Assembly: GCA_963821025.1 (NCBI GenBank)
Contig: CAWGCG010000003.1
Location: 1-64,000, forward strand
DNA from: WHSW01 sp963821025
GTDB taxonomy: Bacteria > Actinomycetota > Thermoleophilia > Solirubrobacterales > 70-9
DNA: 64,000 bases
Direction: 5' to 3'
The translations under genes were made by a program, and so were the position numbers. The notes beneath the pieces were generated by a model, which searched no databases, was not told where the DNA came from, and saw only the letters and a program-made list of their open reading frames with translations. Below, piece after piece: positions 41,531 through 49,657 of the stretch; the first letter of the stretch is position 1; each line of letters begins with the position of its first letter.

Positions 41531-41565
41531 GTCGCGCCCGTGAAGTCCCTGGTCGGTGCACTGGT
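41531..41565 (-). promoter_or_regulatory. Element B copy 5 (minus strand, to the VOC operon)
   Basis: In the minus direction: CCAGTGCACCGACCAGGG then ACTTCACGGGCGCGAC. The upstream repeat is degenerate (CCAGTG); the second repeat and core are perfect. It meets copy 6 head to head, forming a divergent promoter region. Confidence 0.65.
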
Positions 41566-41600
41566 GACCAGGGGCGTGACCAGGGAACACACGGGCGCGA
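41561..41600 (+). promoter_or_regulatory. Element B copy 6 (to the flavoprotein operon)
   Basis: CTGGTGACCAGGGGCGTG then ACCAGGGAACACACGGGCGCGA. Both repeats and the core are perfect, 53 bases before the ATG at 41653. Confidence 0.65.
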
Positions 41601-41652
41601 CTCGCGGTTCCGCGCGCGAGGCTGCTCCCAACACCGACCGATGGAGGCACGG

Positions 41653-43005
41653 ATGGGCAATAGCGACTACGACGTGATCGTCCTCGGCGCCGGCTCCCCG
41701 GGCGAGCACTGCGCCGGCGCCCTCGCAGAGGGCGGCCTTCGTGTCGCCGTGGTCGAGCGCGAGCTGGTCGGCGGCGAGTGCTCTTACTACGCCTGCATCC
41801 CCTCAAAGACGCTTCTGCGCCCTGGCGAGGCGGTGCACGCCGCGCGCGCGGCAGCCGCGAGCGCCGAGGTCGACGTGGACGAAACCCTCGCCTGGCGCGA
41901 CTTCATGGTCTCGAAGTACTCCGACGCCGGGCAGGAGCGCTGGCTTGCCGACAGCGGCATCGACCTCCTGCGCGGCAGTGGCCGGCTCGCCGGGACCGGC
42001 GTGGTCGAGGTCGACGGGGTGCGCCACAGCGCCGACCACGTCGTGCTCGCCAACGGCGCCGATCCGTTCGTCCCGCCGGTCCCCGGCCTGCGTGAGCTCG
42101 ACGGCATCTGGACCAACCGCGAGGCGACCGGCATGAAGACGGTGCCGCGGCGGCTGCTGGTGCTCGGCGGCGGGCCGGTCGGAGTCGAGCTGGCCCAGGC
42201 CGTGCGCCGTCTCGGCGGCGAGGTCGCGCTGGTCGAGGGCGATGAACATGTCCTGCCTCGCGAGCCGGCGCCGCTCGGTGAGGCGCTGGGGGAGGTCCTG
42301 CGCCACGACGGCGTCGAACTCGTCCTCGGCGACATGGCGAGCGCGGCGCGTCGAGAGGGCGAGGAATTCGTGGTCGACCTCGGGGCCACAGAGCTGCGCG
42401 GCGATCGCCTGCTGGTCGCCACCGGCCGGCGCCCGCGAGTCGAGGGGATCGGGCTGGAGACGGTCGGGATCGAGGCCGACCCCCACGGGATCCCGGTCGA
42501 CGCGCAGCTGCGCGTCGGTGAGCGGCTGTGGGCGATCGGCGACGTCACCGGTATCTGGCCGCTGACCCACACCGGCAAGTATCAGGGCGAGGTCGTCGCG
42601 TCGAACATCCTCGGCGAGTCGCGAGAAGCCAACTACGAGGCCCTTCCGCGGGTCGTCTACACCGATCCCCAGGCCGCCGCCGTCGGCGCAACAGAGGCCC
42701 CCTTCACCGCCACGGCTTCGATCGCGCAGCTGCCGAAGATGGAGACCTACACGCGCGCCTACGCCGAGTCAAACGGCTTCCTCACATTGCTGAGCGACGG
42801 CGAGCGGTTGACCGGCGCCTACGCGCTCGGCCCGGAGGCAGGCGAATGGATGCAGCAGGCCACGCTGGCGATCCGCGCCCGGGTTCCTCTGGACGTCCTG
42901 CGCGACACGATCCAACCGTTCCCGACGTTCTCGGAGATCTACGTTGGGGCGCTCAAAGCCCTCCGCCAGGAGATCGGCGCGCCGCGGACCGTCAGGGCAG
43001 GGTGA
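41653..43005 (+). CDS. NAD(P)/FAD-dependent oxidoreductase of the disulfide reductase type, His missing
   Basis: 450 residues; GGAGG seven bases before ATG 41653 favours it over ATG 41641. VIVLGAGSPGEHCAGALAEG (FAD), LLVLGGGPVGVELAQAVRRL (NAD(P)), LWAIGDVTG. The redox pair is present as GGECSYYACIPSKTL (Cys-x4-Cys). The C-terminal HPTxxE motif reads FPTFSE, so the catalytic His is gone, unlike dihydrolipoamide or mercuric reductases. Probably a reductase of small electrophiles or quinones. The stop overlaps the SDR start. Distant paralog of 9887-11302, which has lost the cysteines as well. Confidence 0.86.
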   Translation: MGNSDYDVIVLGAGSPGEHCAGALAEGGLRVAVVERELVGGECSYYACIPSKTLLRPGEAVHAARAAAASAEVDVDETLAWRDFMVSKYSDAGQERWLADSGIDLLRGSGRLAGTGVVEVDGVRHSADHVVLANGADPFVPPVPGLRELDGIWTNREATGMKTVPRRLLVLGGGPVGVELAQAVRRLGGEVALVEGDEHVLPREPAPLGEALGEVLRHDGVELVLGDMASAARREGEEFVVDLGATELRGDRLLVATGRRPRVEGIGLETVGIEADPHGIPVDAQLRVGERLWAIGDVTGIWPLTHTGKYQGEVVASNILGESREANYEALPRVVYTDPQAAAVGATEAPFTATASIAQLPKMETYTRAYAESNGFLTLLSDGERLTGAYALGPEAGEWMQQATLAIRARVPLDVLRDTIQPFPTFSEIYVGALKALRQEIGAPRTVRAG

Positions 43006-43730
43006 TGAGCGAGGAGCTGCTCGGGCAAACCGTCGTCGTCATCGGCGGCAGTGCCGGAATCGGCCTTGAGACCGCTCGCCGGGCCCGCGCGAACGGAGCC
43101 GACGTCGTCCTCGCCGCTCGCAATCCCGAACGGCTCGAGCGGGCCGGGCTCGAGGTCGACGCGCGGAGCATCGCCGCCTTCGACGCCACCGATCCCGCCG
43201 CGCTGAAGCGGTTCTTCGAGGAGCTCCCGGACCCGATCGACCACGTGATGGTCACAGGGCCCGGCCCAAGCTACGTGGCCCTGCTCGAGATGGACGCAGA
43301 TCAGGTGCGCCAAGCGCTCGGCGACCACGTGGTGCTGGGGCTCGAGGTCGCGCGCAACGCGGCCGGCAGGATGAGGCCCGGCGGGACCCTGGTGCTCATG
43401 GGAGGCACCGGGGGGCGGAAGATCAGTCGCGACCTCGGGCTCGCCTCCGCGGCCACCGCCGTGCTGCCTCCGTTCACGGCGACGCTCGCGCTCGAGCTGG
43501 CCCCGGTCCGGGTCAACCTCATCGCCGCCGGCTTCGTCGACACTCCGCTGTCGGCCTCCCTCCTCGGCGACGCTCTCGACGCCCGGCGCGAGCAGCTGCA
43601 GACGACGCTGCCGATCGCGCGGGTGGTCGGGCCGGCCGACGTCGCTGCGCTCGCCGTTCACCTGATGACCAACACGGCCGTCACCGGCGCGACATATGAC
43701 ATCGACGGCGGACAGCAGTTCGTCTCATAA
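43005..43730 (+). CDS. SDR-fold protein lacking the Tyr-Lys catalytic pair
   Basis: 241 residues; ATG overlaps the upstream stop (TGATG). VVVIGGSAGIGLETARRARA is the NAD(P) motif and RVNLIAAGFVDTPL and TGATYDIDGGQQF are normal SDR segments. The active-site helix reads LGLASAATAVLPPFTATLALE, where YxxxK is expected, so neither Tyr nor Lys is present. A catalytically inactive or altered SDR that still binds NAD(P) is likely. It lies between a flavoprotein and an alpha/beta hydrolase. Confidence 0.83.
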   Translation: MSEELLGQTVVVIGGSAGIGLETARRARANGADVVLAARNPERLERAGLEVDARSIAAFDATDPAALKRFFEELPDPIDHVMVTGPGPSYVALLEMDADQVRQALGDHVVLGLEVARNAAGRMRPGGTLVLMGGTGGRKISRDLGLASAATAVLPPFTATLALELAPVRVNLIAAGFVDTPLSASLLGDALDARREQLQTTLPIARVVGPADVAALAVHLMTNTAVTGATYDIDGGQQFVS

Positions 43731-43757
43731 ACGCGGAACAGAAGAAGGGGACACCGA

Positions 43758-44637
43758 ATGGCATTGATCACAGTTGGCGAGGAGAACTCCATGCCGATCA
43801 ACCTCTACTACGAGGATCTCGGCTCGGGTCGGCCCGTCGTCCTCATCCACGGCTACCCGCTGAACGGACACTCCTGGGAGCGACAGACCAACGCTCTGCT
43901 CGACGCTGGCCACCGCGTGATCGCCTACGACCGCCGCGGCTGGGGTCAGTCGAGCCAGCCCACCGTCGGCCACGACTACGACACCTACGCGGCGGACCTG
44001 AACGAGCTCTTGGAGCAGCTCGAGCTCAGCGACATCATCCTCTGCGGCTTCTCGATGGGGACCGGCGAGGTGACCCGGTACCTCGGCGCCTACGGCTCAC
44101 AGCGCGTCGACTCGGCGGTCATGTTCGGCGCGATTCCGCCGTTCCTGTTGAAGACCGATAACAACCCGGAGGGGGTCGACGGCTCGGTCTTCGAGGGGAT
44201 CAAGGAGGCCGTCGCGAAGGACCGCTACGCCCGGTTCAAGCAGTTCTTCGACGACTTCTACAACGTAGACAAGCTGGGCCCCGAGCGGATCAGCTCGCAG
44301 GCCTGGCAGGCGAGCTTCAACATCGCCTGCGCGGGTTCGGCGTGCTCGAGCTATGCCCTGCGTGGACACGTGGTTAACCGACTTTCGCGACGACCTGCCG
44401 AAGATCGACGTCCCCACGTTGGTGCTGCACGGCACCGAGGACAGGATCCTGCCGTTCGAGGCAACGGCGGCCCGGCTCATGGAGCTGATCGACGAGGTCA
44501 AGGTGGTCCCGGTCGAGGACGGCCCGCACAACATCGGCTGGACCCACCCCGAGGTGGTCAATCCGCTCCTGCTGGCCTTCATCGAGAACGGGCTCGACGC
44601 GATCGACGAGGTTCGAGCGCGAGTCGTCGCGGCCTGA
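43758..44637 (+). pseudogene. Alpha/beta hydrolase (non-heme chloroperoxidase-like), frameshifted by one base
   Basis: Frame 1 from ATG 43758 encodes PVVLIHGYPLNGHSWERQT, AYDRRGWGQSSQP and the nucleophile elbow ILCGFSMGTGEVTRY. Frame 2 resumes with VDTWLTDFRDDLPKIDVPTL, VLHGTEDRILPFEATA (acid) and VEDGPHNIGWTHPEVV (His). The join near 44353-44360 reads TATGCCCTGCGTGGAC; removing one C restores Y-A-C-V-D-T-W. All three catalytic residues exist, so a recent frameshift or a sequencing error is equally possible. Third gene after the flavoprotein and SDR. Confidence 0.8.
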
Positions 44638-44721
44638 GGGATCATGGCTCATCTTCCTGGACGTCCTGACGTGTTCTTTTTCTGCTCTCCAGCTGGTCGG
44701 CGGCAAGGGCTTTTGGTAACG

Positions 44722-47307
44722 ATGCGGCGCCGCCCACGGACATGCGGAGCGATTGCGCTGATCTCCCTGATCGTCGCTTCAGGATCGGCATCGGCGGCCT
44801 TCGGCTCGCCGGTCAAGGTCGGGACCGAGACCGAGCTCAAGCGGGCCTGGGAGAACCCGCGAACCCGAGCGATCAGGCTCGAGCGCGACATCTACTTACG
44901 TGCCTGTCGGCGCGGGTCTCCGATTCGGGAGTCCTCGCGTCCGTTGCGGCTGAACGGCCATGGGCACACGATCCGCCAGACCTGCTTCGAAAAGCGCCTG
45001 CTGCGCCAGGACGGCACCGGCTTCCTGGTGATCAAGAACGTGACCCTCACACGAGGCGGAAATGACGGTCCTGGCGCTGCCGTCACGACCCGGGGAGAGA
45101 TCGTGATCAAGGACTCCGAGGTGACCGAGAACCTCGCCGAGGAACCGGGCGGGGCGATCTTCTCCCAGCGCCGGGCGACGATCATCCGCTCGGTGATCAC
45201 CGGCAACCTGGCCAACGACGACGGCGGCGGCGTCTACGCTCGGCGGGGCGGGATCGAGGTCTACGACTCGATCATCAGCAACAACCTCGTCGACGGTTCC
45301 GGCGGCGCGCTCGGCTCCACCGGCGACATCCTGGTCGTCCGCTCCCACGTCGACGGCAACACGACCGACGGCGACGGCGGCGCCATCTACACCGACGAGG
45401 ACGGTGACGTCACGGTGATCGACTCGACCGTCGACGGCAACACCGCCGACGGCCCCGGCGGGGCGATCTTCACCCTCGAGGGCGACGTCACCGTCGTCAA
45501 CTCGACCGTGAACGGCAACCGCGCCGACGATCGGGGAGGGGCGATCTCGGGCGAGGCCGATGTCACGGTGATCAACTCGACGATCGCCCGCAACGCCGCA
45601 TTCGCGCACGTAGGCGGGGGGATCTGGGCCCGCAGCGATCTGTTCGTCACCAACTCGACGATCAGCCACAACTACGCCGAGGGCCAAGGCGGCGGGGCGC
45701 TGGCCGCCGGCGTCGTCGGCCTGGTCAACTCGACCGTGGCCGATAACGTCGCCCCGGTCGGCGCAGACGTGGGTGCAGGATCGCGTCTCCAGGCCTTCGG
45801 CTCAGTCATCGGCCCACCTGATCCGGAACCCGTCGGCGGCCAGATACAGCCGATCGGGCCCAGCTGCCGAGTCTCGCGCCCGGAGTCGTTCGGCTACAAC
45901 TTTGTCAGCGACTCCTCCTGCGGCCTCAACGGCCCGAGCGACGTGGTCGGTGCGAATCCGATGCTCGCCCCAAAACTGGCCGACAACGGCGGCATCGGCG
46001 AGACCCGGATGCCACAGCCGGGCAGTCCCGTCTTGGACTGGATCCCCGTGGGCGCGTGCGGTTTCGTCCCCTTCGGCTACTCGCTTGAGGGCGAGCAGCA
46101 CCTCGGCCAGTTCGGAATCGATCCGCTGGCGCCGATCACGGCCGACCAGCGCGGGGTCGCCCGGCCGCAGGGCGGCGGCTGTGATGTCGGTGCGGTGGAG
46201 TTGGAAGCGGGCTCGAACCCGCGGACCAGACGCCCGCAGTCACCGCGGCCCACCCCGGCTCGTCAGCTGGACCGGATCGAACGGATGATCAAGCGTATGG
46301 AGCGCACCGCAAATCGCTGGGACCGCTGGACGCAGTGCATCTCGGGGGTACCGGTAAGCGAGTTCGGCGACCCCGATCACCGCTTCGGGTTCCTCTATGA
46401 CGAACGCGACGGGACCGGCCTCGACCGCCGGCCCGGGCTCGCCATCGACCGCAAGACGCGCCGCCCGAACATGGTCTTGCTCGAGTTCTCGCGCGGTAAG
46501 GGGTGTCGCGGGCTGGGAACCGAGCCGACCCAGCCGGGGACACCGGGCACCCCGGGCACCGCCGATCCCGCCAAGCTCGCGGGCCCGCGGCGGGCGAGCC
46601 TCGGCGCGCTCGAGCGACGACTGGCCGACCTCGAGCGGCGAGAGGCCCGGCTGGAGCGAATGTCCGAGCAGTTCGACGAATGGGAGTCATGCCTTTCGTG
46701 GGTGCCGGTGACCGAGTACGGAGACCCCGAGCAGCGCTACGGCTACGTCTACGAGAACGGGGAAGGCGAGCGCGGCTACCGGCCGGCCCTCGCGATCGAC
46801 CGCAGCGAGTGGGACGACCCCGACTACATGTTCCTCGGCGGCGAGCTATCCCGAGTGCACCTTCGCCGAGGCGGTTACGGGACCGACTCGCCGTCGCCAC
46901 CCCCCGGGCTCGATCTGCAGCGCTGCAACGACGAGCCGGGGGAATCCGTCGATCGACCCCTGGCGACGCGGGACGAGGGCCTGGGTCGAGACACCCCGGC
47001 CGACGACCGGTGGGACGACCTCGAGCAGGACCTCGACTCCTTCCTCGAGGATGTGACCGACCTCGGCGAGCCGGTGGAGGAGTTCGACACCTTCGACCAG
47101 TGCATGCACCTGATCGGGGTCGCCCAACACGGCGGCCGCTCCGGCGCGTTCGGCTATGCCTACGGCAAGGGCGGGGATCTGAGGCCCGCGCTGGCAATGG
47201 ACATGCGGGGCTTCAAGGAGCCGGAGTATGAGTTCCTCGCCTTCCCCGGCGAGGAGCCGCCGAGCATCGAGTGCAACGAGGACGCCGGCGGCCTGTTTAC
47301 GAACTGA
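44722..47307 (+). CDS. Secreted beta-helix protein with a triplicated C-terminal domain
   Basis: 861 residues from ATG 44722, which opens on a signal peptide (RRRPRTCGAIALISLIVASG); an upstream ATG at 44644 would bury it. Residues ~95-370 are parallel beta-helix repeats of the PMP type with recurrent GGAI/GGGI and NSTV/DSTV steps. After GCDVGAVELEAG, three copies of a ~75-residue domain follow at about 46270-46515, 46610-46870 and 47040-47290, each with a W/F-x2-[WF]xxC start, a G-F/Y-x-Y core and [RP]GLAIDR/[RP]ALAIDR/[RP]ALAMDM. I do not recognise that domain. Likely cell-surface or exported; no anchor is visible. Confidence 0.82.
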   Translation: MRRRPRTCGAIALISLIVASGSASAAFGSPVKVGTETELKRAWENPRTRAIRLERDIYLRACRRGSPIRESSRPLRLNGHGHTIRQTCFEKRLLRQDGTGFLVIKNVTLTRGGNDGPGAAVTTRGEIVIKDSEVTENLAEEPGGAIFSQRRATIIRSVITGNLANDDGGGVYARRGGIEVYDSIISNNLVDGSGGALGSTGDILVVRSHVDGNTTDGDGGAIYTDEDGDVTVIDSTVDGNTADGPGGAIFTLEGDVTVVNSTVNGNRADDRGGAISGEADVTVINSTIARNAAFAHVGGGIWARSDLFVTNSTISHNYAEGQGGGALAAGVVGLVNSTVADNVAPVGADVGAGSRLQAFGSVIGPPDPEPVGGQIQPIGPSCRVSRPESFGYNFVSDSSCGLNGPSDVVGANPMLAPKLADNGGIGETRMPQPGSPVLDWIPVGACGFVPFGYSLEGEQHLGQFGIDPLAPITADQRGVARPQGGGCDVGAVELEAGSNPRTRRPQSPRPTPARQLDRIERMIKRMERTANRWDRWTQCISGVPVSEFGDPDHRFGFLYDERDGTGLDRRPGLAIDRKTRRPNMVLLEFSRGKGCRGLGTEPTQPGTPGTPGTADPAKLAGPRRASLGALERRLADLERREARLERMSEQFDEWESCLSWVPVTEYGDPEQRYGYVYENGEGERGYRPALAIDRSEWDDPDYMFLGGELSRVHLRRGGYGTDSPSPPPGLDLQRCNDEPGESVDRPLATRDEGLGRDTPADDRWDDLEQDLDSFLEDVTDLGEPVEEFDTFDQCMHLIGVAQHGGRSGAFGYAYGKGGDLRPALAMDMRGFKEPEYEFLAFPGEEPPSIECNEDAGGLFTN

Positions 47308-47411
47308 GGTTTGGGAGGGACTTATGGCACCCCGCGGCCCTTCGCAGCCGGCGGCCGAGGTCGGGTAGCCGCGGGCGTTATCGAGTAGGGCGTCATCAGC
47401 CGGGGTTACCG

Positions 47412-48035
47412 CTAACCGCCAAGGACGATGACGATGAAGAACACCAGGACGACCTCGCTGACGATCCACGAGTTCTTGTTCATCCAGTCCCTGATTTTCG
47501 GCAACAACGTCTTGGCGCGTTGGCCGAGCGCCAAGACCATCAGGGCGGGCAGGGCGAGCAGGAAAAGGGTGAGGAAGACAAACGGAAGCGCGTGCCACCA
47601 GGGATCACTGTGATTGGCGAGGTGGGTGCCGATGACGATCGAGCAGAGCAGGTCGCTCGGAAAGAAGCCCAGCAGGAGAAAGCCAAGCGTGAAGCCGAAC
47701 CTCGGAGTCGCCGTCTGCAGCTTGCCCATCCACTTGGGAGGCTCCGTCCGCTTTCTCCGATGAAACACGAAGGCCATCGCGACGAGCAGGAGGCCGACGA
47801 TCACATAGTCGAGCGTGTCGGACTTCGAGTCGCCGCCGTCGCTGCCGCCGCTCGTGATTCCCTTGGCGACGAAGTAGGCGATCGTGACCACGGCGAGCAA
47901 GGAGACGGCCGCACCGAGCACGTAGGTAGCCGAGACCGCCCTCCACCTCTCGCTGGTCGCGAAGAAGAAGGAGCTGATGATCTGCGGGCCAGCGATCATC
48001 ACGAAGGCCAACGGGAGCGTGGCGGCGACGGTCAC
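47412..48035 (-). CDS. GAP family (SfLAP-like) membrane protein
   Basis: 207 residues from GTG 48035 (a longer GTG-type frame to 48104 adds a polar stretch that overlaps the promoter). About six helices: TLPLAFVMIAGPQIISSFFF, VLGAAVSLLAVVTIAYFVA, DYVIVGLLLVAMAFVF, GFTLGFLLLGFFPSDLLCSI, ALPFVFLTLFLLALPALMVL, VSEVVLVFFIVIVLGG. The block GQRAKTLLPKIRDWMNKNSW is typical of the GAP/sulfolipid-addressing family. The GTG overlaps the TGA of a 14-codon leader frame that starts at the ATG of element C copy 1, so translation may be coupled. Confidence 0.75.
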   Translation of the reverse strand: MTVAATLPLAFVMIAGPQIISSFFFATSERWRAVSATYVLGAAVSLLAVVTIAYFVAKGITSGGSDGGDSKSDTLDYVIVGLLLVAMAFVFHRRKRTEPPKWMGKLQTATPRFGFTLGFLLLGFFPSDLLCSIVIGTHLANHSDPWWHALPFVFLTLFLLALPALMVLALGQRAKTLLPKIRDWMNKNSWIVSEVVLVFFIVIVLGG

Positions 48036-48073
48036 GGTGCGGGCACCCCTTTCGAAGACGTGGTCTCTCGCGA

Positions 48074-48120
48074 CATCTGACGCGCAGTATCTCGCCCTGG
48101 CCACAACCTTGCCGAGCAGG
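48074..48120 (-). promoter_or_regulatory. Element C copy 1 with a 14-codon leader frame
   Basis: In the minus direction: CCTGCTCGGCAAGGTTGTGG then CCAGGGCGAGATACTGCGCG, ending in TCAGATG. It matches the conserved upstream region of the SnoaL genes, with GATACT as a possible -10. Here the ATG opens a 14-codon frame (MSRETTSSKGVPAP) whose TGA overlaps the GTG of the GAP-family gene. Confidence 0.55.
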
Positions 48121-48131
48121 AGCTATGTAAC

Positions 48132-48155
48132 GGCCAGAATTCCGGTCTACTGGCC
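48132..48155. terminator. Hairpin GGCCAG/CTGGCC at the 3' side of a SnoaL gene
   Basis: GGCCAG-AATTCCGGTCTA-CTGGCC, a perfect 6-bp stem at the end of 48155-48553. The same stem occurs at 57381-57403. There is no T-tract, so it is a processing or weak termination signal. Confidence 0.45.
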
Positions 48156-48553
48156 TACTCCGACAGCCCGGCGGCTTCGAGGGCGTCCGCCGGTTCATGA
48201 AACCAGGCGTATTGCGTGACCTTGCCGTCGCGCACAGTCCACAAGGCCGACTCCCGCACCTCCACTTGGACGCCGCTTTCTCGCCAGCGTGCCCGGTACC
48301 GCACGACCACCGCCACCTGATCTCCCACCGGCTTCAACTGCTCCAGCTCGATCTGCCAGGTCTCCAAGCCCTCGAAGACTTTTCCAACCGCTCTGCTGAA
48401 CGCGGGGAGGCCGCACCGGGTCCCCGGCTCCACGGCTCGGATGGGATTGACGTACTCGATCTCCGGGTCGATGAGCTCGACAGGTCCAGGGAGGTCGTCG
48501 CGAGCCCACGCCCGATAGAAGCTCCGCACGATCTCGACGTTCTGCTGCGACAT
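48155..48553 (-). CDS. SnoaL/NTF2-like protein (family member 1)
   Basis: 132 residues. N-terminus MSQENVEIVRSFYRAWARDD and C-terminal tag ALEAAGLSE are shared by the paralogs in this region. The NTF2 cone is visible: an N-terminal helix, LIDPEIEYVNPI, a mid strand QIELEQLKPVGDQVAVVVRY and ALWTVRDGKVTQYAWFHEPA. These small proteins are ligand-binding or isomerase-like; the individual substrate is unknown. The ATG lies at the end of element C copy 2, with no ribosome site, so a leaderless transcript is plausible. Confidence 0.85.
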   Translation of the reverse strand: MSQQNVEIVRSFYRAWARDDLPGPVELIDPEIEYVNPIRAVEPGTRCGLPAFSRAVGKVFEGLETWQIELEQLKPVGDQVAVVVRYRARWRESGVQVEVRESALWTVRDGKVTQYAWFHEPADALEAAGLSE

Positions 48554-48598
48554 CGCCCGCGCAGTATCTCGCTATGGCCGTGGCCTAGCCGAGTAGGA
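48551..48598 (-). promoter_or_regulatory. Element C copy 2 (SnoaL member 1)
   Basis: In the minus direction: CTACTCGGCTAGGCCACGG then CCATAGCGAGATACTGCGCGG ends in GCGATG, the start codon. Candidate -10 GATACT is 11 bases before the ATG. Confidence 0.6.
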
Positions 48599-48688
48599 GT
48601 TCTTAGACGTCCAGAACGGTTGCCGTCAGTCGCGCGTGCTGGCGCTCCAATGCCTTAGCGCTACTCCCGCAGCCCGGCAGTCGCGTTG

Positions 48689-49126
48689 CTACTCGGCGAT
48701 CGCCTCGCCGGAGCCGCCCAACTCTTCGGGGAAGTCCTTGAGCTTGGGGAGGCCATCTTTCATGCGCAGTACGGTCGACTCGTAATTGACGTGCACCCCG
48801 GGTGCAAACGGAAATTCAGGGATCGTCGCCGCGTAGACGTCGACAAGACCCCACTGCGGGTGCCGCGTCATCACATGACCGCCGCAGACCTTGCACCACT
48901 GCCGATAGCTCCGCTCGTTCTGGTGGTACTCGCCGATTTGGTCTTCTCCCTGGGTCACCTTGACCGCCTCGGGCTTCCAGAGCGTGAATGCGTTTACCGG
49001 TCCGGCGGACCAGCTCCTACAGGAATTGCAGTGGCAGTAGCCGGCGCCCTCCGGATCACCCGTGACGACAATCGTGACAGCGCCGCAGAAGCACTGCCCT
49101 TTAAAGGTCTTTTCGTCCTGGCTCAT
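48689..49126 (-). CDS. GFA family (glutathione-dependent formaldehyde-activating-like) protein
   Basis: 145 residues from ATG 49126 with GGAAGGGAG upstream. Zinc ligands: GQCFCGAV (CxC), YCHCNSCR (CxCxxC) and WCKVCGGHV (CxxCG), the normal GFA/CENP-V fold set. The C-terminal half (GLVDVYAATIPEFPF, NYESTVLRM) is typical. Function is likely thiol or aldehyde-adduct metabolism. It sits inside the SnoaL-type shell: an element C copy upstream, whose ATG here is followed at once by TGA, and a degenerate 3' tag downstream (48656-48690). Confidence 0.87.
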   Translation of the reverse strand: MSQDEKTFKGQCFCGAVTIVVTGDPEGAGYCHCNSCRSWSAGPVNAFTLWKPEAVKVTQGEDQIGEYHQNERSYRQWCKVCGGHVMTRHPQWGLVDVYAATIPEFPFAPGVHVNYESTVLRMKDGLPKLKDFPEELGGSGEAIAE

Positions 49127-49155
49127 GAGTTCTCCCTTCCCTCGAGGTCTCGTCA

Positions 49156-49201
49156 CATCGCCCGCGCAGTATCTCGCTCCGGCCGTGACCTAGCCGAGTA
49201 G
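49156..49201 (-). promoter_or_regulatory. Element C copy 3, upstream of the GFA gene (start-stop ATGTGA)
   Basis: In the minus direction: TACTCGGCTAGGTCACGG then CCGGAGCGAGATACTGCGCG, ending in GCGATG. The ATG is directly followed by TGA, so the conserved start here is not the gene start; the GFA gene uses its own ribosome site 30 bases later. Confidence 0.6.
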
Positions 49202-49237
49202 TTAGGCCTAGAGGGTCCAGAACAGCTGCGGTCAGTC

Positions 49238-49251
49238 GCGCCTGCTGGCGC
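49238..49251. terminator. Hairpin GCGCC-TGCT-GGCGC at the 3' side of SnoaL member 2
   Basis: Perfect 5-bp GC stem with a 4-base loop. The same hairpin recurs at 51327-51340 in the same position relative to a SnoaL stop; a weaker copy lies near 48632. Confidence 0.45.
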
Positions 49252-49267
49252 TCCTATGCCTCAGCGC

Positions 49268-49657
49268 CTACTCCGACAGCCCGGCGGCTTCGAGGGCCTC
49301 TCGCGGTCGAGCGAAGTGCCTGAACCGAAACACCTTGCCGTCCCTGAACTCGAACACCCATCCGTGCGGCTGATCGACCGCGACACCGCTCTCTTGCCCG
49401 CGAAGTCGGACCCGGCCGAGGACAACCACGCGGTCGCGGGTTTCGCGCCACTCGTCCCCGGCGAGCTCCCACTCCCGAAACTGCTCATCGACCTCCCGCA
49501 TCCATCGATGCAGTCCCTCCCGTCCCTCGAACGGCTCGCTTTGAAGGCGGCTGACGATCTGAAAGTCCGGGTGCAGCTCATCCGTCGAAAAGTCCCGGTC
49601 GCCTCGGTTCCAGCGTTCGAACCAGGACTGAACCAGCTTGATGTTCTCCTGCGACAT
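49268..49657 (-). CDS. SnoaL/NTF2-like protein (family member 2)
   Basis: 129 residues. MSQENIKLVQSWFERWNRGD, LHPDFQIVSRLQSEPFEGRE, WRETRDRVVVLGRVRLRGQE and WVFEFRDGKVFRFRHFARPR, then the common tag ALEAAGLSE. NTF2-like cone with no catalytic motif that I recognise. The start is at the end of element C copy 4. Divergent from the others in the middle of the protein but near-identical at both ends. Confidence 0.85.
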   Translation of the reverse strand: MSQENIKLVQSWFERWNRGDRDFSTDELHPDFQIVSRLQSEPFEGREGLHRWMREVDEQFREWELAGDEWRETRDRVVVLGRVRLRGQESGVAVDQPHGWVFEFRDGKVFRFRHFARPREALEAAGLSE

